Shown here: positions 1 to 9,027 of the stretch, in pieces | How positions within the stretch are numbered: the stretch's first letter is position 1 | Layout of the letters: every line of letters begins with the position of its first letter | NCBI GenBank assembly: GCA_963736235.1 | Contig: CAVTOR010000009.1 | Coordinates: forward strand, 32,190 to 96,189 | Direction: 5' to 3' | DNA length: 64,000 nucleotides | From: CAVORB01 sp963736235 | Lineage (GTDB): Bacteria > Pseudomonadota > Gammaproteobacteria > Chromatiales > Chromatiaceae | Notes under the pieces: model-generated | Database searches by the model: none | What the model was told of the DNA's origin: nothing | Seen by the model: only the letters and a program-made list of their open reading frames with translations | Position numbers and translations under genes: made by a program

Positions 1-174
1 AGGCAATGGTGACACTGGTTCCCCGCACGGCGGTCTCCTGGCGAAGCGGAGTTCACCGCGTCGCAAGTCGTTAGCCAGCAAGCAGGGAACAGGAGCGCGC
101 AGATTTCGGTCGATGGACTCAGGTTTGGGCTCGGCGGGACGTCTCGTCCGTCGGCCTCCCGCGTCGATCACGGG

Positions 175-363
175 TCACCTCAATCTGCTGCCGATGATCG
201 GCTCAGGCTGCGTCCAGCGGTGAAGCAAGACCAAGACGCCGACGGTGGCGAGCACCCCACCCAGGAACCAGGCGAGCACGTCGCCGCTGGCCAGGATGCC
301 CAATACGCCCGCACCGATATAGGCGTAGGGCAGCAGTTCGTAGATTGGGGTGGGTATCCGCAT
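175..363 (-). CDS. Small two-helix inner-membrane protein
   Basis: This 62-residue protein has two hydrophobic stretches (about residues 12-26 and 29-47) joined by a short polar turn, and a basic C-terminus, so it is probably a small inner-membrane hairpin. The start is supported by a GAGG ribosome-binding site about 8 bases upstream of the ATG. It lies 41 bases downstream of the diguanylate cyclase gene on the same strand and may be co-transcribed with it. I do not recognise a named family. The G+C-rich, unbroken frame and good ribosome-binding site support a real gene; its function is unknown. Confidence 0.6.
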   Translation of the reverse strand: MRIPTPIYELLPYAYIGAGVLGILASGDVLAWFLGGVLATVGVLVLLHRWTQPEPIIGSRLR

Positions 364-404
364 GGACGTTGCCTCCTCTGGCGGCGAAGGTCACTTTCCG
401 ACGT

Positions 405-1421
405 TTATTGCCCGCTGTCCGCGGGTGCGACCGCGATGTCCCGCGCGTGGGTGATGCGGTTTCTGCCGGCGGTCTTGGACCGGTAGAGGGCCTTGTCCGC
501 CTGGTCGACGAGGAATTGCGGCCTTTGGTCGCCTGATGGCACCGCAGTGGCGACCCCGACGCTGATGGTCACGACGGGCGAGACCTCCGACGCGCTGTGT
601 TCCATCTGCAGGATCGTAACCGCGTGGTTCAGTATCCGCCCCATCTCCAACGCCCGATCGTAGTCGAGATCCGGCAGGATAATTGCGAACTCCTCGCCGC
701 CGTACCGAGCGACCAGGTCCGAGCCGCGTTTCGCCGTCACCTCCAATGTCCGAGCGACCGCCGACAGGCATGCGTCGCCCCTCAGATGGCCGTACGAGTC
801 GTTGAATTTCTTGAAATAGTCGATGTCGACCAGCGCCAGCGACAGCGGGTTCTGGTGACGCTGCGCCCTGTCCCATTCACGCCGCAAGACCGTGTCGAAA
901 TGGCGCCGGTTGGCGATTCCCGTGAGGCCATCCACACAGGACAGCCGCTCCAGGGACCGGTTAGCGATCTCCAGCTCCAGCTTGACCTTCAGGAGCTCCC
1001 GTTCCCGTTCCTTGCGCCGCTCCATCTCCCTCTTGAAGCGGCCGATGGACCTGAGGCGGGAGAGCAGCTCCACGGGATGTATCGGCTTGGTGATGAATTC
1101 GCTCGCGCCCGCTTCGAAGGATTGCTCCAACAACTCCATGTCCGAGCTTGCGGTGATCATGGCGATCGGCACATCGCGGAAGCGCGGGTCCGATTTGATG
1201 CGTCTGCAGGCATCGATGCCGCTGTTCCCGGGCAGGTAGATGTCCATCAGAATCAACTCGACGGAGGCCCCCGGTGCGCGATTGGGATTCTGGAGACCGA
1301 GAAACTGGTAGGTCTCCTCGGCCGATGCGGCCTCCGAGACCTCGGTGAATCCGCCTTTCATCAGAAAGTGGCGGATGAGCCTGCGCAGCGCGGCCGAATC
1401 GTCGACAATCAGGATGTGCAT
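405..1421 (-). CDS. Response regulator diguanylate cyclase (REC-GGDEF)
   Basis: This 338-residue cytoplasmic protein has a receiver domain (residues 1-120; phospho-acceptor Asp60, conserved Lys112), a charged coiled-coil linker (about 130-160) and a GGDEF domain (about 165-325). The active-site loop is GGEEF at 241-245, the active form. An RGSD inhibitory-site motif lies exactly five residues before it, so product inhibition by c-di-GMP is expected. The architecture is that of single-receiver PleD/WspR-type cyclases: phosphorylation would drive dimerisation and conversion of two GTP to c-di-GMP. No cognate histidine kinase is adjacent. The target process cannot be told from the neighbours. 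Confidence 0.93.
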   Translation of the reverse strand: MHILIVDDSAALRRLIRHFLMKGGFTEVSEAASAEETYQFLGLQNPNRAPGASVELILMDIYLPGNSGIDACRRIKSDPRFRDVPIAMITASSDMELLEQSFEAGASEFITKPIHPVELLSRLRSIGRFKREMERRKERERELLKVKLELEIANRSLERLSCVDGLTGIANRRHFDTVLRREWDRAQRHQNPLSLALVDIDYFKKFNDSYGHLRGDACLSAVARTLEVTAKRGSDLVARYGGEEFAIILPDLDYDRALEMGRILNHAVTILQMEHSASEVSPVVTISVGVATAVPSGDQRPQFLVDQADKALYRSKTAGRNRITHARDIAVAPADSGQ

Positions 1422-1560
1422 CGGTCAATCGCGGGTTCGCGGGCTTGCCTTGTGAGCGGGGCGAGGTCCGGTAGTCCTTGGAAAACACGTCGCATTGCGA
1501 CCCGGGTACCCGCGGATCCGTGACCGGGACCCGTTTCGGTTCGAATGCGCCGCATGAGCT

Positions 1561-1752
1561 TCAGTGACGCAGTCTCGCGTTCACGGTCTCGATCTCGTGC
1601 CGAATAATCTCCGGCAGGTCCATGTACCATGCCGGCTCGTAGGCGGCTCCATGGTCCCAGGCCGCGAGGGCGTCCTCCGCCTCCACTGGGTATCCCGCGC
1701 GCTGCATGTCTTCGTATGCGATCAAACTATCGAGGTCGGTGAAGTCCAGCAT
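1561..1752 (-). CDS. Small acidic hypothetical protein
   Basis: A 63-residue soluble, acidic protein. The reading frame stays open upstream to 2151, but only the last 63 codons look like protein; the upstream part has arginine-rich shadow composition. A GGAG ribosome-binding site sits about 7 bases before the ATG at 1752. The product has no signal peptide, membrane segment or cysteine motif, and I recognise no family. It lies 139 bases upstream of the diguanylate cyclase start on the same strand. Confidence 0.55.
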   Translation of the reverse strand: MLDFTDLDSLIAYEDMQRAGYPVEAEDALAAWDHGAAYEPAWYMDLPEIIRHEIETVNARLRH

Positions 1753-2057
1753 GATCCGGCTCCCGTGCGTATTGCAGATCCCACGATCACGCGCCCCAAA
1801 ATCCCTTTGGGCGCGAACTTGCCCTCTGAGAGGCAAGTTGCAGGCCGAAATCCGCGATGTCCTGCTTTGCATCCCCAGGGCGTGACGCTGGTCACGGGAG
1901 CAGGGTGCCGAGACAGGCAAACATGCAGCGTTGGCGCAGCGGGGTCGAGCCACCTGGTCTCGCGGGCGACCCCCGCGGGGCCGATGCGCGGAACCCGCGG
2001 CGGGAGTGTCGCCGATGACCGACGCCCGCACGAGCTGGTGTTTCACGGTGCCGATCC

Positions 2058-3356
2058 TCAGGGCTCTGCGAAGAGCGCGCGCACCGTGTCCGGAAGCCCG
2101 CCTTTCGGAATCAGGCGGTTGTTTTCTCCTACCTCGTAGAGTCCGAACCACTCCTCTGGATCGTTCTCTTCATGGCGGGCGCTGTCTTCCGGATACTCGC
2201 CGCTCTTCCACCATTCGTCATGCAGCTCGAAGAACACGACCCCGGCGAAAACCTCCTTGCCGCGGGCGGTCCTCACGTCTTGCCAGACTGACCGAAACAC
2301 CGCGGGGACGTCCTCGATTCGGTGTCCGCCGAAACCGGGCACCCACGGCTTGGGGGCGACGGGGGAGGTCGAGAGGCCGACCTGCGTGATCAGGATCGGC
2401 TTGGCGGTCATGCTCGCGAGGTCCTCGAGATAGCCCTGATAGCTGGTCTGGGTCGCTGAACCCGGGGGCGAGGAAGTCACCCCGCGCGCGTAGGTATAGA
2501 CGTTGAGGCAGGCCAGATCGCCCATATCGGGGTCCAGGACGCTGTCCCTCGGCACCTCCAGGTCGGGGCGGTCGGCGACCGGTCCGATGTGGGTCCAACT
2601 GGTGTGGCAATAGAGGTGGCGCTGCCCGTGGCGCGTCAGTTCGTAGTCGATGGCGCCGTCAATCAGGCGGGCGAGAGCGACCTCGGTCGGGGTGCGGCCG
2701 GTCACGGTCACATGCTTGCCCCGGAAGTCGCGCACCTGGGGATGACGAGCATCGGTGCGGGCTACCGATGCGGCCTGGAGCTCGTCGCCCACGGAGAAGA
2801 GGACGAGGCGGTCGGGTCTGCCCACCGCGTAGGTGTGGTCGATCACTGCCTTTATCTGGGTGAGGGTCCTTTCCAGGAAGCCCTCGTCGAGGAAGTCCTC
2901 CTCGTAGCCGTGCACCCAGATGTCCTGACCATACAGTAGGTCGGTCTTGTCGAGTTCCGCGAAGAAGCCCGCCGGCATCAGCAGGGGAAAGACGTGCAGG
3001 TAATTGACCCCGAGCTCGTCGAAGCGGGCGAAGTGCCCCGGATAGCGGCCGCCGTCGCCCGGGGCGGCACCGTACAGCGGCGTTTCGCCGGGCAGATAGG
3101 GCGAATAGCCGATGCCGCGGAGAAAGACGTTCCCGCCGGCGGCTCGGTCCACCAGGGAGGTTCCGCGGACGACGAACTTCGGCGGTTCCGGCGTGGTCGC
3201 GGCGATGCGCGAGGTCTTGCCGTCCGGCTCGGGCGCAGGGGCGCCCGTGACGCCGCTGGCGAGGCAGAGCGCGGCGATGATGGCGAGGAGACGCGCGCGT
3301 GTTCTCAACGGCCTGCGGTCTGTGCCTGGATGAGCGGGGGTTACATCAGCTGCCAC
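2058..3356 (-). CDS. Secreted glycoside hydrolase-like TIM-barrel protein
   Basis: This 432-residue protein starts with a basic segment and a hydrophobic signal sequence (about residues 20-38), so it is exported. The mature part looks like a clan GH-A style (beta/alpha)8 glycosidase: a FLRGIGYSPY N-terminal strand typical of these barrels, a VGDE segment where the acid/base glutamate normally lies, and a late FFELHDEWWK segment of the type seen around the catalytic end of the barrel. The substrate is not known; a beta-glucan is plausible. The GTG start is inside the end of the upstream membrane enzyme gene, an 11-base overlap that implies translational coupling. I cannot assign a GH family number. 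Confidence 0.7.
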   Translation of the reverse strand: MAADVTPAHPGTDRRPLRTRARLLAIIAALCLASGVTGAPAPEPDGKTSRIAATTPEPPKFVVRGTSLVDRAAGGNVFLRGIGYSPYLPGETPLYGAAPGDGGRYPGHFARFDELGVNYLHVFPLLMPAGFFAELDKTDLLYGQDIWVHGYEEDFLDEGFLERTLTQIKAVIDHTYAVGRPDRLVLFSVGDELQAASVARTDARHPQVRDFRGKHVTVTGRTPTEVALARLIDGAIDYELTRHGQRHLYCHTSWTHIGPVADRPDLEVPRDSVLDPDMGDLACLNVYTYARGVTSSPPGSATQTSYQGYLEDLASMTAKPILITQVGLSTSPVAPKPWVPGFGGHRIEDVPAVFRSVWQDVRTARGKEVFAGVVFFELHDEWWKSGEYPEDSARHEENDPEEWFGLYEVGENNRLIPKGGLPDTVRALFAEP

Positions 3357-5472
3357 GTCGGTCCACCGTCACGTTGAACTCCTCGACTTGAACGGCCGCC
3401 TGTCTGCCTTCACCGAAGAGATGGAAGGAGAAGGCCTGCCGGGGTTGGGGATTCTCGAAATCGAATGCGATCTCCGCGACCTCTCCGGCGTGGAGCACCG
3501 GGAAGGACGGATAATCGATGTCGGTCACCAGGTACTCGTACTGCCGGAGATTAAGCTGCAACTGAATGCCCTCCGCGTCGGCCTCGATCGCCTTGATGCG
3601 CATGGATACATGAACCTTGGACCTTTCCGGAAAATCGAGGTACTGAGCACCAACGAGGTTCTCCGACCACTCGTTGACGACCTTCTCCGGGAGACGGCGT
3701 GTCTCGCCGGTTGCGAACCGCATCAACTGCGGCCGGCCGTCCGTGATCAGCTTGTCGTCGAGGACCGATGCCCGTGCGAAGAAGAGCGGACTGCTCTGTG
3801 CCTCATCCTGCGCCAGGGGCACCGGCGGGAATCCAAGTATGCTGCCGACGCTTCCCACACGGCAGCGGCTGGAATCCGCGCTGCATTCGTAGCGCAGGTT
3901 GTCGCTGGTGTGCCAGCGGAGCTTGCCAGAGGTGTAGGAGACCATGTCGCGGGGTTCGGCGTAGTCGCGGAAGAAGCTGCGACCGACGGTCGTGGGCGGT
4001 ACGGCAAGCCCGAGGTAGTCGAGCACCGAGGCGGTCATGTCGACCAGGCCGAACGTCCCCCCCTTGAGCCGCGGCAATCGGTCGTGCTCCGGGGCCATCA
4101 CGATGCCCGTACCCCAACTGCTCATCCAGTCGGCAAGCGCCGAGCCGTGGGACTCGTCCGACGTCACGATGACCAGGGTGTCGTCCAGCACCCCGTCCGC
4201 GGCGATTCCCGCGAGAAAGTCCGCCACCGCCGCGTCGAGCATGGCTACCGCCGCCATGCGCCGGTTCGGATAGCGGGCGGTTACCGCTCCTGATGCGTCG
4301 GCGTAGGGCTGATGGGTCCCGACCGTGAGCAGGGTCAGCATCCAGGGTTCGCCGCGCGACTGCAGGTCGGCGACATACGTGCGAGCGCCCTGGAAGAATG
4401 CCGGATCGCTCGCACCCCACTCGAAGGGATACGGATCCGGCTCGGTGAACCAGTCAGAGCCGTGGACATGCTCGAAGCCGACGATGGGCATGACCCGGTC
4501 CTTGCCCATGAAGGCCAAGGCGGCCCCCTGCAGGTAGTGGGTGCTCCAACCGTTCCTTGCCAGCTGAGCCGGAAGGCAGGCCTCGGCCCGTTCCGAGCCC
4601 GGGGACAGCTCGAAGGCCTTGGGGGTCTTGGAAGACAGCTTGTTGAAATCGCCGCAGAGGATGGCGTAGAGGCCGCGGATGGTCTGGGCGCCGTGCGTGA
4701 CGAAGTCCGGGATCAGCATGGCGCTGCCGGTGTTGGCGACCAGGCCCTCCATGACCAGCGGCTCGGACTCGACTCCCATTGCCTCGCGGATTTCCGGATA
4801 GTACAGGCCGGGTATGCCCTCCATGATCACGATCAGCACGTTGCGCGCCCGCCCCTTGTCGAGTAACGGGGTCCCGGTGAGGTCGGTGCGGCGCAGCCCC
4901 TCTGGGAGATCTGACTCGGACAGGACGATCGGCGCGGGCCGCAGCACCATGGCGACGGCATCCCAGGCGAACCAGTGCAGCGGGTTATAACGCGCCGCAA
5001 TACCGGTGTCGGCGGTCTCCCGGCTCAAGAGCACATGGCCCGCCAGGAGCAGGCAGCCGGACGCGATGCCGTAGCGCATTGGCCGCCAATTGGGCCGCGC
5101 AACCGGGAAAAGGATGCAGAGCAGGGCGGCGGCCAGCATGGACCCCGCCTTGGCGGGAGACAGGATATTGAAACCGGCGGTGGTGTTCTTCACGAACTCC
5201 GCGTCGAGCAGATACTGCACGTCCTGCCAGGTTGGAAAGCGCTGCATGGCCGCGAGCAGCTCGAGGGCGGCGATCTGAAACAGCGCCCAGAGCGCGACGA
5301 ACCCCACCCGCATCCAGCCGGGGGAGAGCAGGAAGATCAACCAGGCCAGCAGGCCGATGCCGCAATCGGACAGCAGGCCGATTGGCTGGTCGAATCCTTG
5401 CTCCAGCAGACGCCACAGGACAGGCAGGAAGAAGGGAACGGCGGAGAGGATGAAAAGGAACGGCTTTTTCAA
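3346..5472 (-). CDS. LTA synthase/OpgB-like phosphoglycerol transferase (sulfatase fold)
   Basis: This 708-residue inner-membrane protein has about five N-terminal membrane segments (residues 1-170) followed by a periplasmic alkaline-phosphatase/sulfatase-superfamily domain. The strand NVLIVIMEG begins the metal site and a THG segment follows near the expected nucleophile threonine; HQPY and SDESHG match later metal-binding positions. Members of this family (LtaS, OpgB/MdoB) transfer phosphoglycerol, or in relatives phosphoethanolamine, from phospholipids to glycans. A C-terminal beta-rich domain follows. The gene overlaps the glycosidase gene by 11 bases, so both probably act on the same periplasmic or surface glycan. 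The exact substituent is inferred, not shown. Confidence 0.8.
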   Translation of the reverse strand: MKKPFLFILSAVPFFLPVLWRLLEQGFDQPIGLLSDCGIGLLAWLIFLLSPGWMRVGFVALWALFQIAALELLAAMQRFPTWQDVQYLLDAEFVKNTTAGFNILSPAKAGSMLAAALLCILFPVARPNWRPMRYGIASGCLLLAGHVLLSRETADTGIAARYNPLHWFAWDAVAMVLRPAPIVLSESDLPEGLRRTDLTGTPLLDKGRARNVLIVIMEGIPGLYYPEIREAMGVESEPLVMEGLVANTGSAMLIPDFVTHGAQTIRGLYAILCGDFNKLSSKTPKAFELSPGSERAEACLPAQLARNGWSTHYLQGAALAFMGKDRVMPIVGFEHVHGSDWFTEPDPYPFEWGASDPAFFQGARTYVADLQSRGEPWMLTLLTVGTHQPYADASGAVTARYPNRRMAAVAMLDAAVADFLAGIAADGVLDDTLVIVTSDESHGSALADWMSSWGTGIVMAPEHDRLPRLKGGTFGLVDMTASVLDYLGLAVPPTTVGRSFFRDYAEPRDMVSYTSGKLRWHTSDNLRYECSADSSRCRVGSVGSILGFPPVPLAQDEAQSSPLFFARASVLDDKLITDGRPQLMRFATGETRRLPEKVVNEWSENLVGAQYLDFPERSKVHVSMRIKAIEADAEGIQLQLNLRQYEYLVTDIDYPSFPVLHAGEVAEIAFDFENPQPRQAFSFHLFGEGRQAAVQVEEFNVTVDRRGS

Positions 5473-5713
5473 GGGTGATGCGAACTGGCTACTCGTGAGA
5501 CGCTGGAGGCTGTTTGTTGATGGCCTGGCGCGAGGGCAATCCAGCCTGCTCGGGAAGCGCCCGGATGCGCGACACGTGGGGAGCTAGATCATCAAACGTT
5601 AATGATAATGTAACAGGCCGCGCGGGTCCGCAGAACTCGTCCTGATCGGAGATCGGGATGCATTGGGACCCGGCTGCGCCGGGGCTCCAGCGAGGCTCCG
5701 GCGCCCAACGAAA

Positions 5714-5735
5714 AGCGGCGCCCGAGGGCGCCGCT
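5714..5735 (-). terminator. Rho-independent terminator after fccB
   Basis: A 10-base perfect inverted repeat (AGCGGCGCCC and its complement, with a 2-base centre) is followed on the minus strand by a short T-run (TTTT). It lies 28 bases past the fccB stop and points the right way to end the fccAB transcript. Confidence 0.75.
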
Positions 5736-5762
5736 GGCTGAGGTCTTCCCTGAAGCGTCGCG

Positions 5763-7043
5763 TCAGGTGAACATGTCCGCCGTGATGTTGCGGAACCAGC
5801 CGAGTGCGAACTGGACCTCGATGGACCGGGTCTTGGCGTCCGCATTCGCGGGGGAAAGGCCGCCGGCTCCCTCGATGCTCACGATCGCCCCGCCCTTCAG
5901 CTCGTAGACGCCCGCCACCGAGATGCCGTAATCCGGTGCGATGATGCTGTAGCAGGTGTTGACGTACGAGGGTTCCGGCGGTTCCTGCCCGTTAACGGCG
6001 GCGACGATGGCGGCTGCGCACACCTTGCCCTGAGAATTGGCCGCGTAGCCTGACTTGGGCATGGCCCCGGCGATGCACGAATCGCCGATCACGTGCACGT
6101 CCTTGTGGATGCTGGACTCGAAGGTCTGCTGGTTGACCGGGCACCAGCCGGAGTCATCCGCGAGGCCGGCGCTCTGGGCGATGGCACCCGCCTGCTGGTG
6201 TGGGATCAGATTGATCACGTCGCCCTGGAACTCTTCCACCTGCCCGACCAGGGTCCGGGTCTTGGGATCGACGGCCTCGATGATGCCGCCGTTGGCGCCC
6301 GATACCCACTCGATCATGTCCCCGTAGTACTGCTTCCAGCCGGCGGTGAACAGCCCCTGCTTGGAGAAGGCGTCCTTGGCGTCGAGGATGATGATCTTCG
6401 ATTTCGGCTTGTGGTGGCTGAAATAGTGCGCCACCTGCGCCGCGCGCTCGTACGGGCCGGGGGGGCAGCGGAAGGGGTTGGGCGGGGCAACGATGTAGAA
6501 GACCCCGCCGTCGGGCATGGCCTCGAGTTGCCTGCGAAGCTTCAGCGTCTGCGGGCCCGCCTTCCAGGCGTGCGGCATCTCCTCGGCGGCCTCGGCGCTC
6601 AAGCCGGAGATCTTGTCCCAGCGGAAGTCGACGCCGGGCGAGACCACCAGCTTGTCGTAGTTATAGCGGTTGCCGCTCTTGCCGCGGACGAACTTGGCCG
6701 CGGCGTCGATCTCCGTGACCTCATCCTGCACCACGGCCACGCCGCGGCGGGTCAGCCCGCGGTAGTTGAAGGAGAGGCTCTCGAGGTCGCGCTCGCCGCC
6801 GAGCACCTCGTTGCTCAGCGGGCAGGAGACGTAGACCGGCTCCTTCTCGATCAGGGTGACGCGGATCTCGGGGTCCGCCATCAGGATATACTTGGCGACG
6901 ATAGCGCCGCCGTAGCCTCCTCCGACCACCACCACCCGCGCCTTGGGCGGCGCGGCGCGGAGCAGGGCGGGAAAGCCGAGGCCGGCGAGGGCAGCGGTCG
7001 CGGCGGATGTCTTCAGGAAGTCTCTGCGCGTGATGTTTGACAT
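5763..7043 (-). CDS. fccB: Flavocytochrome c sulfide dehydrogenase, flavoprotein subunit
   Basis: This 426-residue periplasmic FAD enzyme oxidises sulfide to sulfur or polysulfide and passes electrons to its cytochrome partner FccA. A Tat signal (RRDFLK, residues 6-11) and an AAP cleavage region near 30 fit export of a folded flavoprotein. The dinucleotide fold shows GGGYGG at 41-46. Cys74 in YVSC matches the cysteine that binds FAD covalently in the Allochromatium enzyme, and Cys193 and Cys364 match the pair forming the redox disulfide near the flavin. Length is normal for FccB/SoxF. It follows fccA by 10 bases and a terminator follows it, so the two form a two-gene operon. Confidence 0.96.
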   Translation of the reverse strand: MSNITRRDFLKTSAATAALAGLGFPALLRAAPPKARVVVVGGGYGGAIVAKYILMADPEIRVTLIEKEPVYVSCPLSNEVLGGERDLESLSFNYRGLTRRGVAVVQDEVTEIDAAAKFVRGKSGNRYNYDKLVVSPGVDFRWDKISGLSAEAAEEMPHAWKAGPQTLKLRRQLEAMPDGGVFYIVAPPNPFRCPPGPYERAAQVAHYFSHHKPKSKIIILDAKDAFSKQGLFTAGWKQYYGDMIEWVSGANGGIIEAVDPKTRTLVGQVEEFQGDVINLIPHQQAGAIAQSAGLADDSGWCPVNQQTFESSIHKDVHVIGDSCIAGAMPKSGYAANSQGKVCAAAIVAAVNGQEPPEPSYVNTCYSIIAPDYGISVAGVYELKGGAIVSIEGAGGLSPANADAKTRSIEVQFALGWFRNITADMFT

Positions 7044-7053
7044 TGCCGTGCCC

Positions 7054-7635
7054 CTATTTCTCGCTGGCGTAGTATTGCGCGAGGGCCCGCAGCTCCTCGT
7101 CGCTGAGCTTCATGACCCGTTCCCCCATCTTGCGGGGCTGGCAACGCTTGCCGATGTCCCGGCACTGCTCCAGCGCGTAGTGGGTGTAGCCGACCCATTG
7201 ACCCGCGAGGCGCGGGTTCTCCTCGTCCTGGACCCGGCCGCCGTCCTCGTGGCAGGTCTCGCACTTTTTCTCGTGGACCTCCTTGCCCATGGCCAGCAGC
7301 GTGCCGTCGGCGACGGCGTCGTTGGAGACCCAGGGTTGGTTGGCGAACCAGCCGGCGATGGCCCAGATCTCCTCATCGCTGTAGCCCTTCATGATGCGGC
7401 CCATGATGGTGGAATCGCGCAGCCCGAGCTTGTAGTCGCTCAGGACCGAGGTCAGGTAGCCGCGGTCGAGGCCGCCGATGATGGGCATGTAGACGCCGGC
7501 GCTCGCGCCGTTGGTGCCGTGGCATCCGGCGCAGGTGTTTGCGAGCATGCTCGCGGACCGGATACCTGCGGCCTCGGAGGCCGCGGCAACGAAAAGTGCT
7601 GCCGCGAACGCGGCAAGCCGTAGAGAGCGGGCCAT
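7054..7635 (-). CDS. fccA: Flavocytochrome c sulfide dehydrogenase, diheme cytochrome subunit
   Basis: This 193-residue periplasmic cytochrome c has a Sec signal (residues 1-23) and two c-type haem motifs, CAGCH at 35-39 and CETCH at 125-129. Each lies in a cytochrome c4/c5-like half with a downstream Met ligand candidate (about Met82, and the KMGERVM stretch). This is the diheme FccA architecture. It would accept electrons from the FAD of FccB, encoded 10 bases downstream, and pass them to a soluble cytochrome or high-potential carrier. The first gene of the operon; a 225-base non-coding gap separates it from the divergent ChaN-like gene. Confidence 0.95.
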   Translation of the reverse strand: MARSLRLAAFAAALFVAAASEAAGIRSASMLANTCAGCHGTNGASAGVYMPIIGGLDRGYLTSVLSDYKLGLRDSTIMGRIMKGYSDEEIWAIAGWFANQPWVSNDAVADGTLLAMGKEVHEKKCETCHEDGGRVQDEENPRLAGQWVGYTHYALEQCRDIGKRCQPRKMGERVMKLSDEELRALAQYYASEK

Positions 7636-7860
7636 GGTGGTGCTCCTCGATGGCGGGTTTTGGTTTTAGGTTCTGCGGGCTGCCGGTCCGGCGAAGGACC
7701 CCGCCCGCTGGGAGGAAAACAGCCCTTGGCGCAGGAATCCTTGATCGGCCTCAACTTTTCCCGGATGGGTCCGAGTTTGCGCCGGCGCCGATCTCGGTGG
7801 AACATGCGCTTCGGTCCGATCGGGACCCTGTCGTGCATTGATTCAGGAACGGCAAACGTC

Positions 7861-9027
7861 ATGCAAATACTCGAACGCCCTTTGAAGCGCCTCTGCATCC
7901 TCGGCGCGATCCTCGGCCTTTCCGGGCTGGTGGCATGCACCTCCGGGCCGGCACGCACGCCGCGGATGGGCGGCGAGCATCGAGCGACTGACAAGGTCGT
8001 GGTCGATCCCGCGGACGCGGGAGAGCTATCCCGGCTACTGGACGCGGTTGCCGCCAAGCGGGTGGTCTACGTGGGCGAAATCCATGATCGCTACGACCAC
8101 CACCTCAATCAACTCGCGGTCATTCGCGGCCTCGACGAGCGAGGTCTCAAGCTCGCCATCGGCGTCGAATTTTTCCAGGAGGCCTTTCAGCCCGACGTCG
8201 ATGCCTATCTCGCCGGCAGGATCGGCGAGCGGGAGATGCTGCGCAAGACCGAGTACTTCAAACGTTGGCGGTACGATTTTCGGCTCTACCGGGCGATCCT
8301 TGAATACGCGCGTGATCGCGGCATCCCCATGATTGCGCTGAATGCGCCGAGTGAAATGGTGGACGCGGTGTCGAAGGGCGGTATCGAGGGTCTCGATCCA
8401 GCCTACAGGAAGCGCCTCCCGGCTCGGATCGCGCCGGCGGATGCCGATTACGAGCGCCGCATGCGCGACGCCTTTCGCCTGCACGGCGATCTGCCCGAAG
8501 AGCGTTTTCAGCGCTTCATGGAAGTGCAGTCCGTGTGGGACGAGTACATGGCCCGCCGCGCCGCGGAATACCTGGAGAAGAACCCGGACCGGACGCTAGT
8601 GGTGCTGGTCGGCGCCGCCCACGTTCTGCACGACTCGGCCATACCCCAGAGGTTGCGCCAGTATCGCCCGGTCACCGACGCGGTGGTCGTTACCCGACCT
8701 TACGAGCCCTTACCCGGGGTCATGCCGGACTTTGTTTTCCTGTCGCGCGACTCGGACCTGGAACCCCCGGGCAGCCTAGGCATGGCCCTGGTCGCGGGCG
8801 ACGATGGCGTCAGCGTGCACCGGGTCACCCCGAAAGGAGCCGCGCAACGCGCCGGACTGGAGGAGGGTGACCGTATCTCGTCGCTCGCCGGTGAGCCCGT
8901 CGCCGGACTGGAGGACGTGCGCGCCGCCATGTCGGGGAAAGCTGCCGGAGATCGCGTGGAGGTCGTGGTGCTCAAAGGATCGGAGGGATCGCAGAATCGC
9001 AAGGTCGCGGTGCTGACACTGATGTGA
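7861..9027 (+). CDS. ChaN-family lipoprotein with C-terminal PDZ domain
   Basis: The 388-residue product starts at the ATG with an AGGAA ribosome-binding site; the frame is open from 7660, but the lipoprotein signal begins here. The lipobox LVAC puts the lipidated cysteine at residue 26. Residues about 45-265 form a ChaN-like domain (YVGEIHDRYDHH, VGVEFFQ and LVGAAHV segments); ChaN of Campylobacter binds haem at the cell surface. The last 100 residues form a PDZ domain (LGMALVAGDDGVSVHRVTP onward), which usually binds peptide C-termini. The gene is divergent from fccAB. A haem or iron role is inferred from family only. Confidence 0.8.
   Translation: MQILERPLKRLCILGAILGLSGLVACTSGPARTPRMGGEHRATDKVVVDPADAGELSRLLDAVAAKRVVYVGEIHDRYDHHLNQLAVIRGLDERGLKLAIGVEFFQEAFQPDVDAYLAGRIGEREMLRKTEYFKRWRYDFRLYRAILEYARDRGIPMIALNAPSEMVDAVSKGGIEGLDPAYRKRLPARIAPADADYERRMRDAFRLHGDLPEERFQRFMEVQSVWDEYMARRAAEYLEKNPDRTLVVLVGAAHVLHDSAIPQRLRQYRPVTDAVVVTRPYEPLPGVMPDFVFLSRDSDLEPPGSLGMALVAGDDGVSVHRVTPKGAAQRAGLEEGDRISSLAGEPVAGLEDVRAAMSGKAAGDRVEVVVLKGSEGSQNRKVAVLTLM

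Noticed and set aside
597..1523. Long plus-strand frame of 308 codons over the diguanylate cyclase gene
   Set aside because: It is antisense to a clearly conserved REC-GGDEF gene, with shadow composition rich in Gln, Arg and Val and no motif.
1753..2151. Upstream extension of the 63-residue gene to 196 residues
   Set aside because: The added part is Arg-rich shadow-like and the ribosome-binding site sits at the shorter start.
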